Shown here piece by piece: positions 33,684 through 41,906 of a stretch of DNA of 64,000 bases (position 1 is the stretch's first letter; the number at the start of each line of letters is the position of its first letter). The notes under the pieces are model-generated. The model saw only the letters and a list, made by a program, of their open reading frames with translations. It did no database searches and had not been told where the DNA came from. Position numbers and translations under genes: made by a program. The stretch spans positions 37,995 to 101,994 of the forward strand of contig CAMBXO010000010.1 of assembly GCA_945871915.1 (NCBI GenBank). Reading direction: 5' to 3'. Origin of the DNA: Singulisphaera sp. GP187. GTDB taxonomy: Bacteria > Planctomycetota > Phycisphaerae > Phycisphaerales > SM1A02.

Positions 33684-35066
33684 ATGGCTGGCGTGAAGCA
33701 ACCACATGATCGAAGCCACTTCATTCTTCCAGACCTTGGGGAGGGTGTTCATGAAGCAGAGTTGATCAAGTGGCGCGTGAGCGTGGGCGACACCGTCAAA
33801 GAACATCAGACCATTGCGGAAATGGAAACTGACAAGGCGCTTGTGGAAGTTCCAAGTCCGTGGAATGGCGTCATCTCTGAACTGTGTGGGAACGATGGTG
33901 ATGTGATTCTTGTTGGGAGTGTGTTGGTGCGATACAAGGTGGGTGCTGCTGCACCGGTTGCCAAGATTGTTTCTGAAGCACCGCCAGCTGTTTCTGAAAG
34001 TGTTTCCGAGGATGCTGGAACGGTTGTTGGCAGTATGAGTGGATCACTCGGTGTTCCGAGTCGATTTGAGCGAAAGGCGGAGCACGAATCGCTGACGCGT
34101 CCTGCAACCAAGGCGTTGGCGACTCCGGCGGTGCGCCGCATTGCTACGGATCTTGGTGTCGATATCAAAACTGTTCGTGGCACTGGTCGTGGTGGCCGTG
34201 TCACAGCGATGGACATTGAATCCGCGAGCAAGGTTGTGAGAGATGTTGCGGCAGAAACAACCGCCTCACGAATCCAGATCGCGCAGTCGGTTTCTCCATC
34301 TGTGGTGGTGCAACCGCCAGAGGTTGGGGAACCGGTCGTTTCGCCTGTGATCGCCATGCCGCAAATATCCAATGAGGGGATTTCTCGCCGCATTCCTATT
34401 CGTGGGATTCGTCGCAAGATCGCACAGGCTCTTGACCTTTCGGTAAAAACGGCTGTCCACTTTACGGTGGTGGATGAGGCTGATGTCACCGCACTCGACA
34501 AAAAGCGAAAAGAGTATTCCAGCGTCCTTGGCGCAAAACTCTCCTTGCTTCCATTCCTTATGCGTGCGGCCACCAAGGCCCTGCGAAAGCATCCCGCCCT
34601 GAATGCCAATGTGGATGATGTGCGTGGCGAAATCCTGTGGAAGGAGCCTGTCAATCTTGGCTGCGCCGTCGACACAGACAATGGTCTTATGGTTCCGGTC
34701 ATTCGAGATGCGGGCCGCCTGAGTGTGGGGGAACTTGCGGCGGCTGTTCGCTTGCTTGCACTGGCGTGCCGAGATCGAACGATTGCGCGTGAAAGTCTTA
34801 TGGGCGGAACTTTCACGATCAGTAATGTTGGGAGTTACGGCGGCACCTTTGCCACACCCATCCTGAATTATCCAGAGGTCGGCATCCTTGCGGTTGGCAG
34901 GGTGAAGGAGCGTGTTCTGACAAAGAATGGTGCTTTTTATGCTGGGTATGTCCTTCCACTCTCTTTGAGTTGTGATCACCGTGTGGTGGATGGGGCCGAA
35001 GGCGCCAGGTTTCTGAACACACTTGTTGGTCTACTGGAATCGCCAGACCAACTACTCGCCGAATGA
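33684..35066 (+). CDS. Dihydrolipoamide acyltransferase (E2)
   Basis: A 460-residue E2 with one N-terminal lipoyl domain (lipoyl Lys K51 in EMETDKALVEV), a linker rich in Val/Ser/Ala, a peripheral-subunit-binding domain (TPAVRRIATDLGVDIKTVRGTGRGGRVTAMDIE, about 148-182), a second linker, and the catalytic domain ending in CDHRVVDGAEGARF with His432 and Asp436. It links E1 and E3 (LpdA at 16.0 kb) and needs lipoylation by LipA (38.5 kb). AGGAGA before the ATG is a clear ribosome site. One lipoyl domain suggests a branched-chain or Gram-positive-like PDH form. Confidence 0.94.
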   Translation: MAGVKQPHDRSHFILPDLGEGVHEAELIKWRVSVGDTVKEHQTIAEMETDKALVEVPSPWNGVISELCGNDGDVILVGSVLVRYKVGAAAPVAKIVSEAPPAVSESVSEDAGTVVGSMSGSLGVPSRFERKAEHESLTRPATKALATPAVRRIATDLGVDIKTVRGTGRGGRVTAMDIESASKVVRDVAAETTASRIQIAQSVSPSVVVQPPEVGEPVVSPVIAMPQISNEGISRRIPIRGIRRKIAQALDLSVKTAVHFTVVDEADVTALDKKRKEYSSVLGAKLSLLPFLMRAATKALRKHPALNANVDDVRGEILWKEPVNLGCAVDTDNGLMVPVIRDAGRLSVGELAAAVRLLALACRDRTIARESLMGGTFTISNVGSYGGTFATPILNYPEVGILAVGRVKERVLTKNGAFYAGYVLPLSLSCDHRVVDGAEGARFLNTLVGLLESPDQLLAE

Positions 35067-35105
35067 TTCTCTGACGCGTGTGCCCACCACTTGTAGAATG
35101 ACCCG

Positions 35106-35306
35106 ATGCATTGCACGGCCGGAATTGCGGTATCACAAATCTGTCTCGCGCTGCAACAAAGCGCACCACCGCCGGTCACGGCGGCACCACCGCCAGGGTG
35201 GCCACTTGTGGGCTATGTCTTTGCCGTGTTGATGTTTGTTGGAGCAATCATTCTCAGTGTCAAATCATCCAACCGCTCCGGTGGTGGTGATGGAGGTGTT
35301 TCATAA
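35106..35306 (+). CDS. Small single-helix membrane protein
   Basis: A 66-residue open frame with a Pro-rich stretch (APPPVTAAPPPGW) and one transmembrane helix (VGYVFAVLMFVGAIILSV), ending in a Ser/Gly-rich tail. It lies between E2 and two other small exported genes with two bases to the next start, which supports reality despite the short length. No family recognised. Confidence 0.5.
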   Translation: MHCTAGIAVSQICLALQQSAPPPVTAAPPPGWPLVGYVFAVLMFVGAIILSVKSSNRSGGGDGGVS

Positions 35307-35308
35307 CC

Positions 35309-35608
35309 ATGAAGAATCGTTCAACTGTCTCGCTCGTTGTTCTGAATGCTGTGTTGGTAGTGGTGCTTGCCACAATCACACTCGTTCCCATGGCCACGGC
35401 GCAGGCACCGGCGACCGCTCGCTCAACAGGTCGTTATGTCCTCTTGAGCGGAACGGTGCAAAATGTTTACCCCGGTGTGGTGTACATCGTGGATGACACA
35501 AATCAGGAAATTGTGGCTGTGCAGTACAACGAAACCACCAAGTCGTTTTTGGGAATGGGGTTTCGAGACATCAAGTCTGATATCAGCACATTTCAGAACA
35601 ACCGTTGA
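35309..35608 (+). CDS. Small exported protein, planctomycete type, unknown function
   Basis: A 99-residue protein with a signal helix (LVVLNAVLVVVLATITLVPMATA) and a short mature part containing YVLLSGTVQNVYPGVVYIVDDTNQEIVAVQYNE, which reads as a small beta domain. The wording ILDD-N...QEIVAVQ resembles small secreted proteins found near planctomycete operons. It is two bases after the preceding small gene and overlaps or abuts the next. Function unknown. Confidence 0.62.
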   Translation: MKNRSTVSLVVLNAVLVVVLATITLVPMATAQAPATARSTGRYVLLSGTVQNVYPGVVYIVDDTNQEIVAVQYNETTKSFLGMGFRDIKSDISTFQNNR

Positions 35609-35616
35609 GCCATCCG

Positions 35617-35943
35617 ATGACACACACAAATCTCCAACGATCCCTTCCGTACTCCTTGTGTGCCAGCGCCTTCCTTCTTTTGGCGCTCATCATCTTGCAA
35701 CTTGGTCGAACGCCCGCAGCCTTTGCAGATGAGGCCATTGTTGGAAGGGGAAACCTGAGTGCTGCAACGGTGAAGAGCGGTTTGTTGAGCGGAATCCCAA
35801 GTATGCCGGATTGCCTCTGGGTCGTTGATGATCGATCGGAGATGCTCTTTATCTATTACATCGAAAACTCTGCCAATGTGCGCCTGCAACTTCGGTACTC
35901 CGAGAGTCTTGCAAAATTGTTTGCACAAGGCCGCGGTCGCTGA
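35617..35943 (+). CDS. Small exported protein related in layout to its neighbour
   Basis: A 108-residue protein with a signal helix (LCASAFLLLALIILQLG) and a mature part (MPDCLWVVDDRSEMLFIYYIENSANVRLQLRY) whose VVDD..SEM.FIY pattern echoes the previous gene's IVDD..QEI.AVQY, so the two may be distant paralogues. TTG at 35605 would overlap the preceding stop; ATG at 35617 is more natural. It ends eight bases before deoC. Function unknown. Confidence 0.58.
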   Translation: MTHTNLQRSLPYSLCASAFLLLALIILQLGRTPAAFADEAIVGRGNLSAATVKSGLLSGIPSMPDCLWVVDDRSEMLFIYYIENSANVRLQLRYSESLAKLFAQGRGR

Positions 35944-35951
35944 GTCACCTC

Positions 35952-36887
35952 ATGCACAACACGCTCGCCCGACCCGTGGATGCTGTGATGGTCAAGCGTC
36001 GTGTGGCACACTTTCAAAGTCGCAGCATCAAGACACACGCCAAGGCCTCTGGCCTGCGGCTTTGTCTCAGTATGGTCGACCTCACAACGCTTGAGGGGAA
36101 AGACAGCCCGGAGAAAATTCGGGCGCTCTGTGCCAAGGCCGCAAATCCCGCTGGTGGAAGTGGCCCAATGAAACATGTGGTTCCACCCGTTGCTGCGGTG
36201 TGTGTGTATCCAACACTGGTTCACGAAGCAAAACAGGCGTTGCGTGGAAGCACTGTTCGTGTGGCGTCGGTCGCTACCGGATTTCCGAGTGGGCAGTATC
36301 CCCTTTCATTGCGGCTGCGTGATGTGCAGGATGCTGTTCATGCTGGTGCGGATGAGATTGATATGGTGATCAGTCGTGGCCTTTTCTTGGCAGGAAAATA
36401 TGACGAGATTCGCCAAGAAATTCGTGAGACCAAGGCCGCCTGCGGTCCGGCCCACCTCAAGATTATTTTGGAAACCGGAGAACTGGAAACGCTGGACAAT
36501 GCGCGGCGCGCCAGCGACCTGGCCATTGAATCCGCCATGAGTGTTCCGGGCGCGCAACCACTGCGTGATGGCGAGGTGTTTATCAAAACCAGCACCGGAA
36601 AGGTTCAGCCGGCGGCAACGATGCATGTGACGCTGGTCATGCTTCAGGCCATTCTGGAATGCCACGCCCGCGGTGGCCCCCGCATTGGCATGAAACCCGC
36701 TGGCGGTATTCGTGCCGCCAAGAGTGCGCTGCACTACCTCGTCATGGTCAAGGAAACTCTCGGAGACGCGTGGCTTTCTCCACACCTGTTTCGCTTTGGT
36801 GCCAGCGCCCTTGCAAATGATTTGCTTCGCCAGATTCTTCGGCTTGAGCGTGGTCCGTATGCGGCGGCGTGGGATCTTGCCGAGTGA
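35952..36887 (+). CDS. deoC: Deoxyribose-phosphate aldolase
   Basis: A 311-residue class I aldolase that cleaves 2-deoxyribose-5-phosphate into acetaldehyde and glyceraldehyde-3-phosphate. The Schiff-base Lys is K212 in VFIKTSTGKVQPAAT, with D137 (ADEIDMVIS) and K248 (GMKPAGGIR) completing the site. It is longer than the bacterial 220-260-residue form and has an N-terminal extension like the longer class. ATG at 35952; an alternative at 35988 is possible. It follows three small exported genes by eight bases and converges with the minus-strand DUF6642-like gene at 12 bases. Confidence 0.94.
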   Translation: MHNTLARPVDAVMVKRRVAHFQSRSIKTHAKASGLRLCLSMVDLTTLEGKDSPEKIRALCAKAANPAGGSGPMKHVVPPVAAVCVYPTLVHEAKQALRGSTVRVASVATGFPSGQYPLSLRLRDVQDAVHAGADEIDMVISRGLFLAGKYDEIRQEIRETKAACGPAHLKIILETGELETLDNARRASDLAIESAMSVPGAQPLRDGEVFIKTSTGKVQPAATMHVTLVMLQAILECHARGGPRIGMKPAGGIRAAKSALHYLVMVKETLGDAWLSPHLFRFGASALANDLLRQILRLERGPYAAAWDLAE

Positions 36888-36899
36888 TTGGCGTGTGTT

Positions 36900-37490
36900 T
36901 CAGCCGCGAAGATGCATCAAAAATTTCATCTCTCGACATTCAGTTGTGCGAAGTCGCTTCATGGTGTTCCGAACGCTCCTGAGCCCCTTGGTGGTGAGTG
37001 GTCGTTTTTGAAGCTCCAGAAGGAATGTCATTTCAAAAAGGGTGGACTCGGTCCAATCAACCTCAGAACAAAATCCTGAGACGGATTTGGCGCGCGTGGC
37101 CTTCAGGAACTTTCGGATGCGTGCCGGTGGCAATGAGAGTGTGTTGCAACCACCAAAGTGAATAATCTTTCCGGCGCACCGTCCGGCAAGAACCTCCTCG
37201 AGTTGATCAAAGTTCATTTTCTCGTCGTGTCGCCGCACATCGCCTGGCAAAAGAATTCCTTTGCGTGTGTGCATAGCAAGCCAGAGAATTTCATAGTTGG
37301 TGTGCTTGTTAAGGAACCATTTTCGTAAGTAGTGCTCAAGTTCCGCCCTAGTTGCAACGTCACGATGAATGAACTGAACTTTGTAATCAGAATCTTGAAG
37401 AAGCCGAAGCGCGGGAAGAACACTTGTTGATGAGCGAAGACCGAACCACTCGGATTCCAAACAAAAAACGCCTTTGCTATAGATAAACAT
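36900..37490 (-). CDS. DUF6642-like protein with caspase-like His/Cys arrangement
   Basis: A 196-residue protein that I match by recollection to the DUF6642 group: start with a FCLESEW motif (10-15), FIHRDVATRAELEHYLRKW (40-58), LAMHTRKGILLPG (71-83) and KIIHFGGCNTL (108-118). H74 and C115 sit at the ends of neighbouring strands as in caspase/CHAT folds, so a cysteine protease-like activity is possible. The gene starts three bases after the ThuA-like stop and is likely co-transcribed with it. Base composition is visibly more AT-rich than that of its neighbours. Biological role unknown. Confidence 0.72.
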   Translation of the reverse strand: MFIYSKGVFCLESEWFGLRSSTSVLPALRLLQDSDYKVQFIHRDVATRAELEHYLRKWFLNKHTNYEILWLAMHTRKGILLPGDVRRHDEKMNFDQLEEVLAGRCAGKIIHFGGCNTLSLPPARIRKFLKATRAKSVSGFCSEVDWTESTLFEMTFLLELQKRPLTTKGLRSVRNTMKRLRTTECREMKFLMHLRG

Positions 37491-37493
37491 GTC

Positions 37494-38330
37494 TTAAGGG
37501 CTCATCGGCGTGCTGGCCCCTAGATCAACACCCATCGACCAAAGAATGCCGCCCCGAAGGTGGTGCAGAAAACTTGGTTCTGTATAGCACTCTTTTCCGT
37601 GGCCCATTCCCGTGTACCACGACCGCCCATTCCCTTGTGTGTGCTTCCATGTAATCGGGTGGTCACCATTCATTGTGAATTCACCGAGCTGTGTGTCGTG
37701 AAGTGAAGCAAGAACCTCAACCTGTCCGCGTGGATTGCTCTGAAAGCGATACCACTCGTCCGCTCGCCTCCATGGATTCGGAAGCCCGGCCATGCTGGCA
37801 TCGCGTGGTGCTTCCACCCGCACATCGGCCTCGATCACTTTGGTGTGATCTCGAAACCACGCTCCAACAAGCTGGCCATACCACGGCCAGTCATATTCAG
37901 TGTCCGCCGCGGCATGCACCCCAACAAAGCCGCCGCCAGACTCGATGTAATTCTTGAAGGCCGTTTCTGCATTGCCATGCAAAACATTCCCGGTGGTATT
38001 GAGAAACACAACCGCGCCAAAGCGAGATAGGTTTTCTGTTGTAAATGCGTTGGGGTCCTCAGTGTGTTCTGTGTTCCACTGCCCTTGTCCTAATTTGTCG
38101 ATCGCAAGAACCGCCGCTGGAATACTCGTATGGCGATACTTCATGGTGCGAGTAAACAGCAATATGGTCTTGGCCGCGGTGCCCGATGTATTAGTCGATG
38201 AGTGGAGCGGAGGAACAATCACCCGCGGGCGGCGTGTTCTTTCAAAACCAATGCCAACACCAATCACCATCGCAACAATCATGGTGGCTTGCACCCACGG
38301 CCGTGCGGTGTTGGGTGGGAAACTCGGCAT
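37494..38330 (-). CDS. ThuA-like domain protein, membrane-anchored or exported
   Basis: A 278-residue protein with an N-terminal helix (ATMIVAMVIGVGIGF, about 17-31) and a ThuA/trehalose-utilisation fold of the class-I glutamine-amidotransferase-like type: ILLFTRTMKYRHTSIPAAV, FGAVVFLNTTGNVL, YIESGGGFVGVHAAADTEYDWPWYGQLVGAWF, HPITWKHTQGNGRSWYTGMGHGKECYTEPSF. ThuA domains are very common in planctomycetes and may act on sugars. ATG at 38330 gives the short N-terminus with the anchor; the frame is open farther upstream into the lipA leader. It is divergent from lipA. Confidence 0.87.
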   Translation of the reverse strand: MPSFPPNTARPWVQATMIVAMVIGVGIGFERTRRPRVIVPPLHSSTNTSGTAAKTILLFTRTMKYRHTSIPAAVLAIDKLGQGQWNTEHTEDPNAFTTENLSRFGAVVFLNTTGNVLHGNAETAFKNYIESGGGFVGVHAAADTEYDWPWYGQLVGAWFRDHTKVIEADVRVEAPRDASMAGLPNPWRRADEWYRFQSNPRGQVEVLASLHDTQLGEFTMNGDHPITWKHTQGNGRSWYTGMGHGKECYTEPSFLHHLRGGILWSMGVDLGASTPMSP

Positions 38331-38352
38331 GGGGCAAGTATGTGGCTTGGAA

Positions 38353-38368
38353 CCCTGTTGCAACAGGG
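38353..38368. promoter_or_regulatory. 16-bp perfect palindrome in the thuA-lipA divergent region
   Basis: CCCTGTTGCAACAGGG reads identically on both strands. It lies 22 bases upstream of the ThuA-like start and 124 bases upstream of the lipA start, in the shared divergent promoter area. It is the sort of site a dimeric regulator would occupy and would block the ThuA-side promoter. Its GTTGCAAC core recurs at 3771-3780. Confidence 0.5.
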
Positions 38369-38492
38369 CTACTCTTACCGATCTGTGACTCAGAACGCAC
38401 CGTTGAATTCCAAAACAATCGCTCGCCATCCGCGGCCGCTTGGTGGTGACACCACAAAAAACCTTCCGCAACCGGTGGTGAGTCTGACGAAC

Positions 38493-39392
38493 ATGGTCTT
38501 AAACAATGTCGACGCGGCTCGACAGACCATGCGAATTGGTAAGAAACCCGATTGGCTTCGTGGGCGAGTTCCTGCGGGCGACGAGTACCTCCGCCTCAAG
38601 GCCCTCTTTGAATCACAGTCATTGCACACGGTTTGTCAGGAGGCGAGTTGTCCAAACATGGGCGAGTGTTGGGGTCGCGGAACCGCCACCATCATGATTC
38701 TTGGGGACACCTGCACCCGCAGCTGTGGTTTTTGCAATGTCAAAACGGGTCGACCCACCACGGTTGACAAAGATGAACCGCGACGTGTGGCCGAGAGTTT
38801 GGCGTTGATGGGTCTGAAGCATGTTGTCATCACCAGTGTGAACCGCGACGAACTTCCAGATGGTGGCGCTTCGATCTGGGCCGAGACCATCCAGAGAACG
38901 CATGAGGCGTGTCCCAACATGAGCGTTGAAGTTCTTGTTGGAGATTTTTGCGGTGACCAGCGGGCAATTCAAGTTGTCTGTGACGCGCGACCGGACATCA
39001 TGAGTCACAACATGGAAACCGTGCGTCGCATGCACGCTGCGGTGCGGCCCCAGGCGCGCTACCAACGGTCACTTGATGTTCTTGAGCAGTTCAAGGCGTC
39101 TGGGCTCGTCACCAAAACTGGAATTATGGTTGGGATTGGTGAACGCGATGACGAGGTCTTGGTTTTGCTTGATGATGTGCAGAAAGCCTCGCGTGCGGAC
39201 ATTCTGACTGTTGGTCAATATCTCCAGCCGACGCGAAACCATCTTCCTGTTGAGAGATGGGTTCATCCCGATCAGTTTCTTGCCTTCAAAAACGAGGCGC
39301 TCTCACGTGGTTTCCGCGTGTGTGAAAGTGGTCCACTGGTCCGAAGCAGCTACCACGCCGAGGAGCAGGTTGGATTACTTCGATCCTCCTGA
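38493..39392 (+). CDS. lipA: Lipoyl synthase
   Basis: A 299-residue radical-SAM enzyme that inserts two sulfurs into octanoyl-lysine. The auxiliary cluster Cys are C48, C53 and C59 (VCQEASCPNMGEC), and the radical-SAM cluster is CTRSCGFC (C74, C78, C81). Near the end RSSY carries the conserved Ser of the auxiliary cluster. ATG at 38493 gives family length; the frame extends upstream but without similarity. No lipB was seen. It would modify the E2 lipoyl domain at 33.7 kb. It converges with the M16 protease gene at six bases. Confidence 0.97.
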   Translation: MVLNNVDAARQTMRIGKKPDWLRGRVPAGDEYLRLKALFESQSLHTVCQEASCPNMGECWGRGTATIMILGDTCTRSCGFCNVKTGRPTTVDKDEPRRVAESLALMGLKHVVITSVNRDELPDGGASIWAETIQRTHEACPNMSVEVLVGDFCGDQRAIQVVCDARPDIMSHNMETVRRMHAAVRPQARYQRSLDVLEQFKASGLVTKTGIMVGIGERDDEVLVLLDDVQKASRADILTVGQYLQPTRNHLPVERWVHPDQFLAFKNEALSRGFRVCESGPLVRSSYHAEEQVGLLRSS

Positions 39393-39398
39393 AAATCA

Positions 39399-40616
39399 TC
39401 AGCTTGTCAGAAGCCCCGTGACGATTGGTTCTAGGGGAAACTCCGCCAGGTTTTTGTGGAGATCGTCAAGCGTGATGGCTTCGATTCGTTCCATTTCTTC
39501 TGCAAGAGTTAAGTGTGGAAGGCCGTACGCCCACAACGAACCAAGGCGAGTCATGCGTCCAGCTGGTCGCTCGCCGGCGAGTGCGACGGCTGTCGCAATG
39601 CGGGCCTTTGCTCGATTCAGTTCCGCTTCATCGAGTGAGTTGTTGAGCCTGTGCATTTCTTCGTGAAGTCGACCTTTGACTTCTTCAACCGACTCCTTGC
39701 TGCACGCGACAAGGACTAGGTACTCACCAAGACAATCTCTCCCTTCAAAACTGCATGTGGCCTCTTCAGCGAGCCCGGTCTCAACAAGACTCCAATAGAA
39801 GCGGCTTCCCTCGCTGTCTCCCACAATTTGTGCAACCAAACTGCTGGCGTAACGCCGTGGATCGTTGAGTGCTGGCGCCGGCATCATCATTCCTAGATAA
39901 GCGCGGTTCAGATTTGCAAGTGTGTGGCTAAAACTATTTGGCCTCGGTGTAAACGCTGGGTGCTTACGGCCCGGCACGCCTCTGGGCCATTGTCCGCAAA
40001 TGGTTTCGACTTGCTTCATCGTCGCATCAAAGTCAACCCTTCCAGAAATCGCGAGCGCCATGGTGTCTGATGCGTATCGATCATGAAAATACTTTTTCAT
40101 CGAATCCCGCTGAAGGTCCGCAACACTCTGTTTGGTTCCTAAAACCCGATGCGCCATCGGGTGCCCGGTGTAATAGTGCTCAAGAAGTCTCTCGTACAGC
40201 GCCATAAAAGGGTTGTCCTCATACATGGCGATCTCTTCCAAGATCACACCCTTTTCCTCTTCAAAGTCGGCTTGGCGAAGTGCGGGCTGCAAAATGTCGG
40301 CGAGCATTTCTATGGCTGATGGAAGGTGTTCTGGAAGAGTGTGCGCGTGAAAGCAAGTCATCTCACCGCTCGTGAACGCGTTGTGGCTGGCGCCGATTCG
40401 ATCAAAGTCCTGATTCACCTGAATCGCGTTTCGTTGTTCAGAGCCCTTAAACATCATGTGTTCAAGAAAGTGGCTCACACCCATGAGTTCTGTCGGTTCG
40501 TCTCGGGCGCCGGTGCGCACAAAAAATCCTGCGGCGGCGGTGTGTGCGCTTGGATCGATTTCCCCAAGAATCATCAACCCGTTACCAATTGTGCCCACTC
40601 TGTACTCAACAGCCAT
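39399..40616 (-). CDS. M16 family zinc peptidase
   Basis: A 405-residue pitrilysin/processing-peptidase homologue. The inverted zinc motif HFLEH is at residues 49-53 (GVSHFLEHMMFKGS), with the downstream Glu in EEKGVILEEIAMYED. The second half (FSHTLANLNRAYLGMMMPAPA..., VAQIVGDSEGSRFYWSLVETGLA) is the non-catalytic M16 domain. ATG at 40616 is preferred to a TTG two codons upstream. The family includes peptide-degrading and processing proteases; planctomycete versions are often periplasmic, but no signal peptide is visible. Confidence 0.93.
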   Translation of the reverse strand: MAVEYRVGTIGNGLMILGEIDPSAHTAAAGFFVRTGARDEPTELMGVSHFLEHMMFKGSEQRNAIQVNQDFDRIGASHNAFTSGEMTCFHAHTLPEHLPSAIEMLADILQPALRQADFEEEKGVILEEIAMYEDNPFMALYERLLEHYYTGHPMAHRVLGTKQSVADLQRDSMKKYFHDRYASDTMALAISGRVDFDATMKQVETICGQWPRGVPGRKHPAFTPRPNSFSHTLANLNRAYLGMMMPAPALNDPRRYASSLVAQIVGDSEGSRFYWSLVETGLAEEATCSFEGRDCLGEYLVLVACSKESVEEVKGRLHEEMHRLNNSLDEAELNRAKARIATAVALAGERPAGRMTRLGSLWAYGLPHLTLAEEMERIEAITLDDLHKNLAEFPLEPIVTGLLTS

Positions 40617-40748
40617 ATTCAAAGTGTAAGCCCCGGTGTTGTTATGGGATGCTGTTGAGGGCGGCTAGGTTGGTTTTCTTGGCTGATTATCCAATCTTCC
40701 AGACATCGCCTGTGCGTGTGGGTGTCCGAATTGAATTCCTATGTGTGT

Positions 40749-41099
40749 ATGGACTTCATTCAACCATCTGATCTCTCGCCTGACTCGGGCCTTCGCACCT
40801 CTATTCGATCTGCCACAGATCATCGTGGTGATCCTCGCCATCCGGCCGCCTGTGAACTCTTTGTTTCGTGGCACGGTGAGTTTGGAACTCCACACACCTA
40901 TCCCGCAATAGACATCAGTGAAAACGGTGCCCGCATCGAGGTGGATTGCCTAGTCCCAGAGGGTCTTACCGGCAATATCCTCTCTCGCCACGTATCTGGA
41001 TTTCGGATTGATCGACCCGCGATGGTGGTTTGGTGCCGTGTTGTCCGCGACAATCACGGAATCCCTCGACACTATGAGGCTGGTATTCGTTTTTTCTAA
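40749..41099 (+). CDS. PilZ-domain protein
   Basis: A 116-residue protein consisting mainly of a PilZ-like beta-barrel: DPRHPAACELFVSWHG (basic entry motif, weaker than RxxxR), YPAIDISENGARIEVDCLVPEG with the D-x-S-x-x-G motif, then DRPAMVVWCRV and YEAGIRFF at the end. PilZ domains bind c-di-GMP, and a GGDEF protein lies 0.8 kb away. The frame begins at GTG (40716), but ATG at 40749 is more natural. It converges with recO at seven bases. Lacking the full RxxxR, c-di-GMP binding is unproven. Confidence 0.75.
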   Translation: MDFIQPSDLSPDSGLRTSIRSATDHRGDPRHPAACELFVSWHGEFGTPHTYPAIDISENGARIEVDCLVPEGLTGNILSRHVSGFRIDRPAMVVWCRVVRDNHGIPRHYEAGIRFF

Positions 41100-41106
41100 G
41101 TCCGAT

Positions 41107-41850
41107 TCAGTGTTGTCGAGATCGCGGTCTCTGCCCACCGTGTGGTAGAGCCCCAAAAATCCAAGTCATGGTTGGTGGCTCCTCTCCAAGCACATTTCGA
41201 ATATGCGCCGCAAGGAGTTTATTTGCTCGCCTGGTGGCGTCTTCGCTCTTTGGTGGCTCTACATCGCTCGAAACCGATTGAAGCGCAAGAAGTGTGGGTC
41301 GACCAACCCGCCACGCACCATCTTGCCCATTGTCCGCTGTCATCCGACCCTCCGTTGGGTCGAACGCTAGAGTCGTGGACTCATCATTTGTGTGGCTGAG
41401 GTCTGGTTGCCAACCTGTTTCCTTCAGAATGCTCCATTGAAATCGGAGCATGGACCAACCCGAGTTGTGTGTGCCTCCAAGTGCCCGAAGAAGCGAAAGT
41501 GTGTCATCGAATAGTTGTGGGTGTGGGTCGGCCGGCTGGAGCATTCGACCAAGCAAATCAGATGCATACCACCCGGTTCGATTTGATGTCAGATTGTCGT
41601 GCAGTGTTGGAAATGTCTCTTGCACATCCCACTCTGTCAGTGTTGTGAGTTCCCCGTCCCGCTTCAGCACCATGCCAACTTCGCCACGCGAAAGCAGATC
41701 AATCCCGCCGCCAAATTGTCCGTGTTCTCGCCTTGCCCCCTTGGCGAGTCCTCGAATGCAGCCGTGGTCCCTACAAAAAAGACTGACTGTTTGGCTGGTT
41801 TCCGAGAAATCCCAGTGTCGGATGCAAATAGCCTGATCGTGCTGCGCCAC
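41107..41850 (-). CDS. recO: DNA repair protein RecO
   Basis: A 247-residue protein with an N-terminal OB-fold: AICIRHWDFSETSQTVSLFCRDHGCIRGLAKGARR, then FGGGIDLLSRGEVGMVLK, matching RecO, the mediator that loads RecA on gaps with RecFR. The C-terminal part is divergent and lacks the four-Cys zinc ribbon that many RecO carry. ATG at 41850. It is 56 bases downstream of the GGDEF gene and may share its transcript. Confidence 0.88.
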   Translation of the reverse strand: MAQHDQAICIRHWDFSETSQTVSLFCRDHGCIRGLAKGARREHGQFGGGIDLLSRGEVGMVLKRDGELTTLTEWDVQETFPTLHDNLTSNRTGWYASDLLGRMLQPADPHPQLFDDTLSLLRALGGTHNSGWSMLRFQWSILKETGWQPDLSHTNDESTTLAFDPTEGRMTADNGQDGAWRVGRPTLLALQSVSSDVEPPKSEDATRRANKLLAAHIRNVLGEEPPTMTWIFGALPHGGQRPRSRQH

Positions 41851-41906
41851 AGCGTGAGATGGTACGCCGCCGCAAAGCAGAATTGGTTTTTACACACGCG
41901 GGTTCG

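Noticed and set aside
33806..34816. Long minus-strand open frame opposite E2
   Set aside because: Ser/Thr/Arg-rich antisense shadow of a clear lipoyl acyltransferase.
35985..36887. Shorter deoC start
   Set aside because: Possible, but the longer frame starts right after the previous gene and fits the long deoxyribose-phosphate aldolase class; not decisive.
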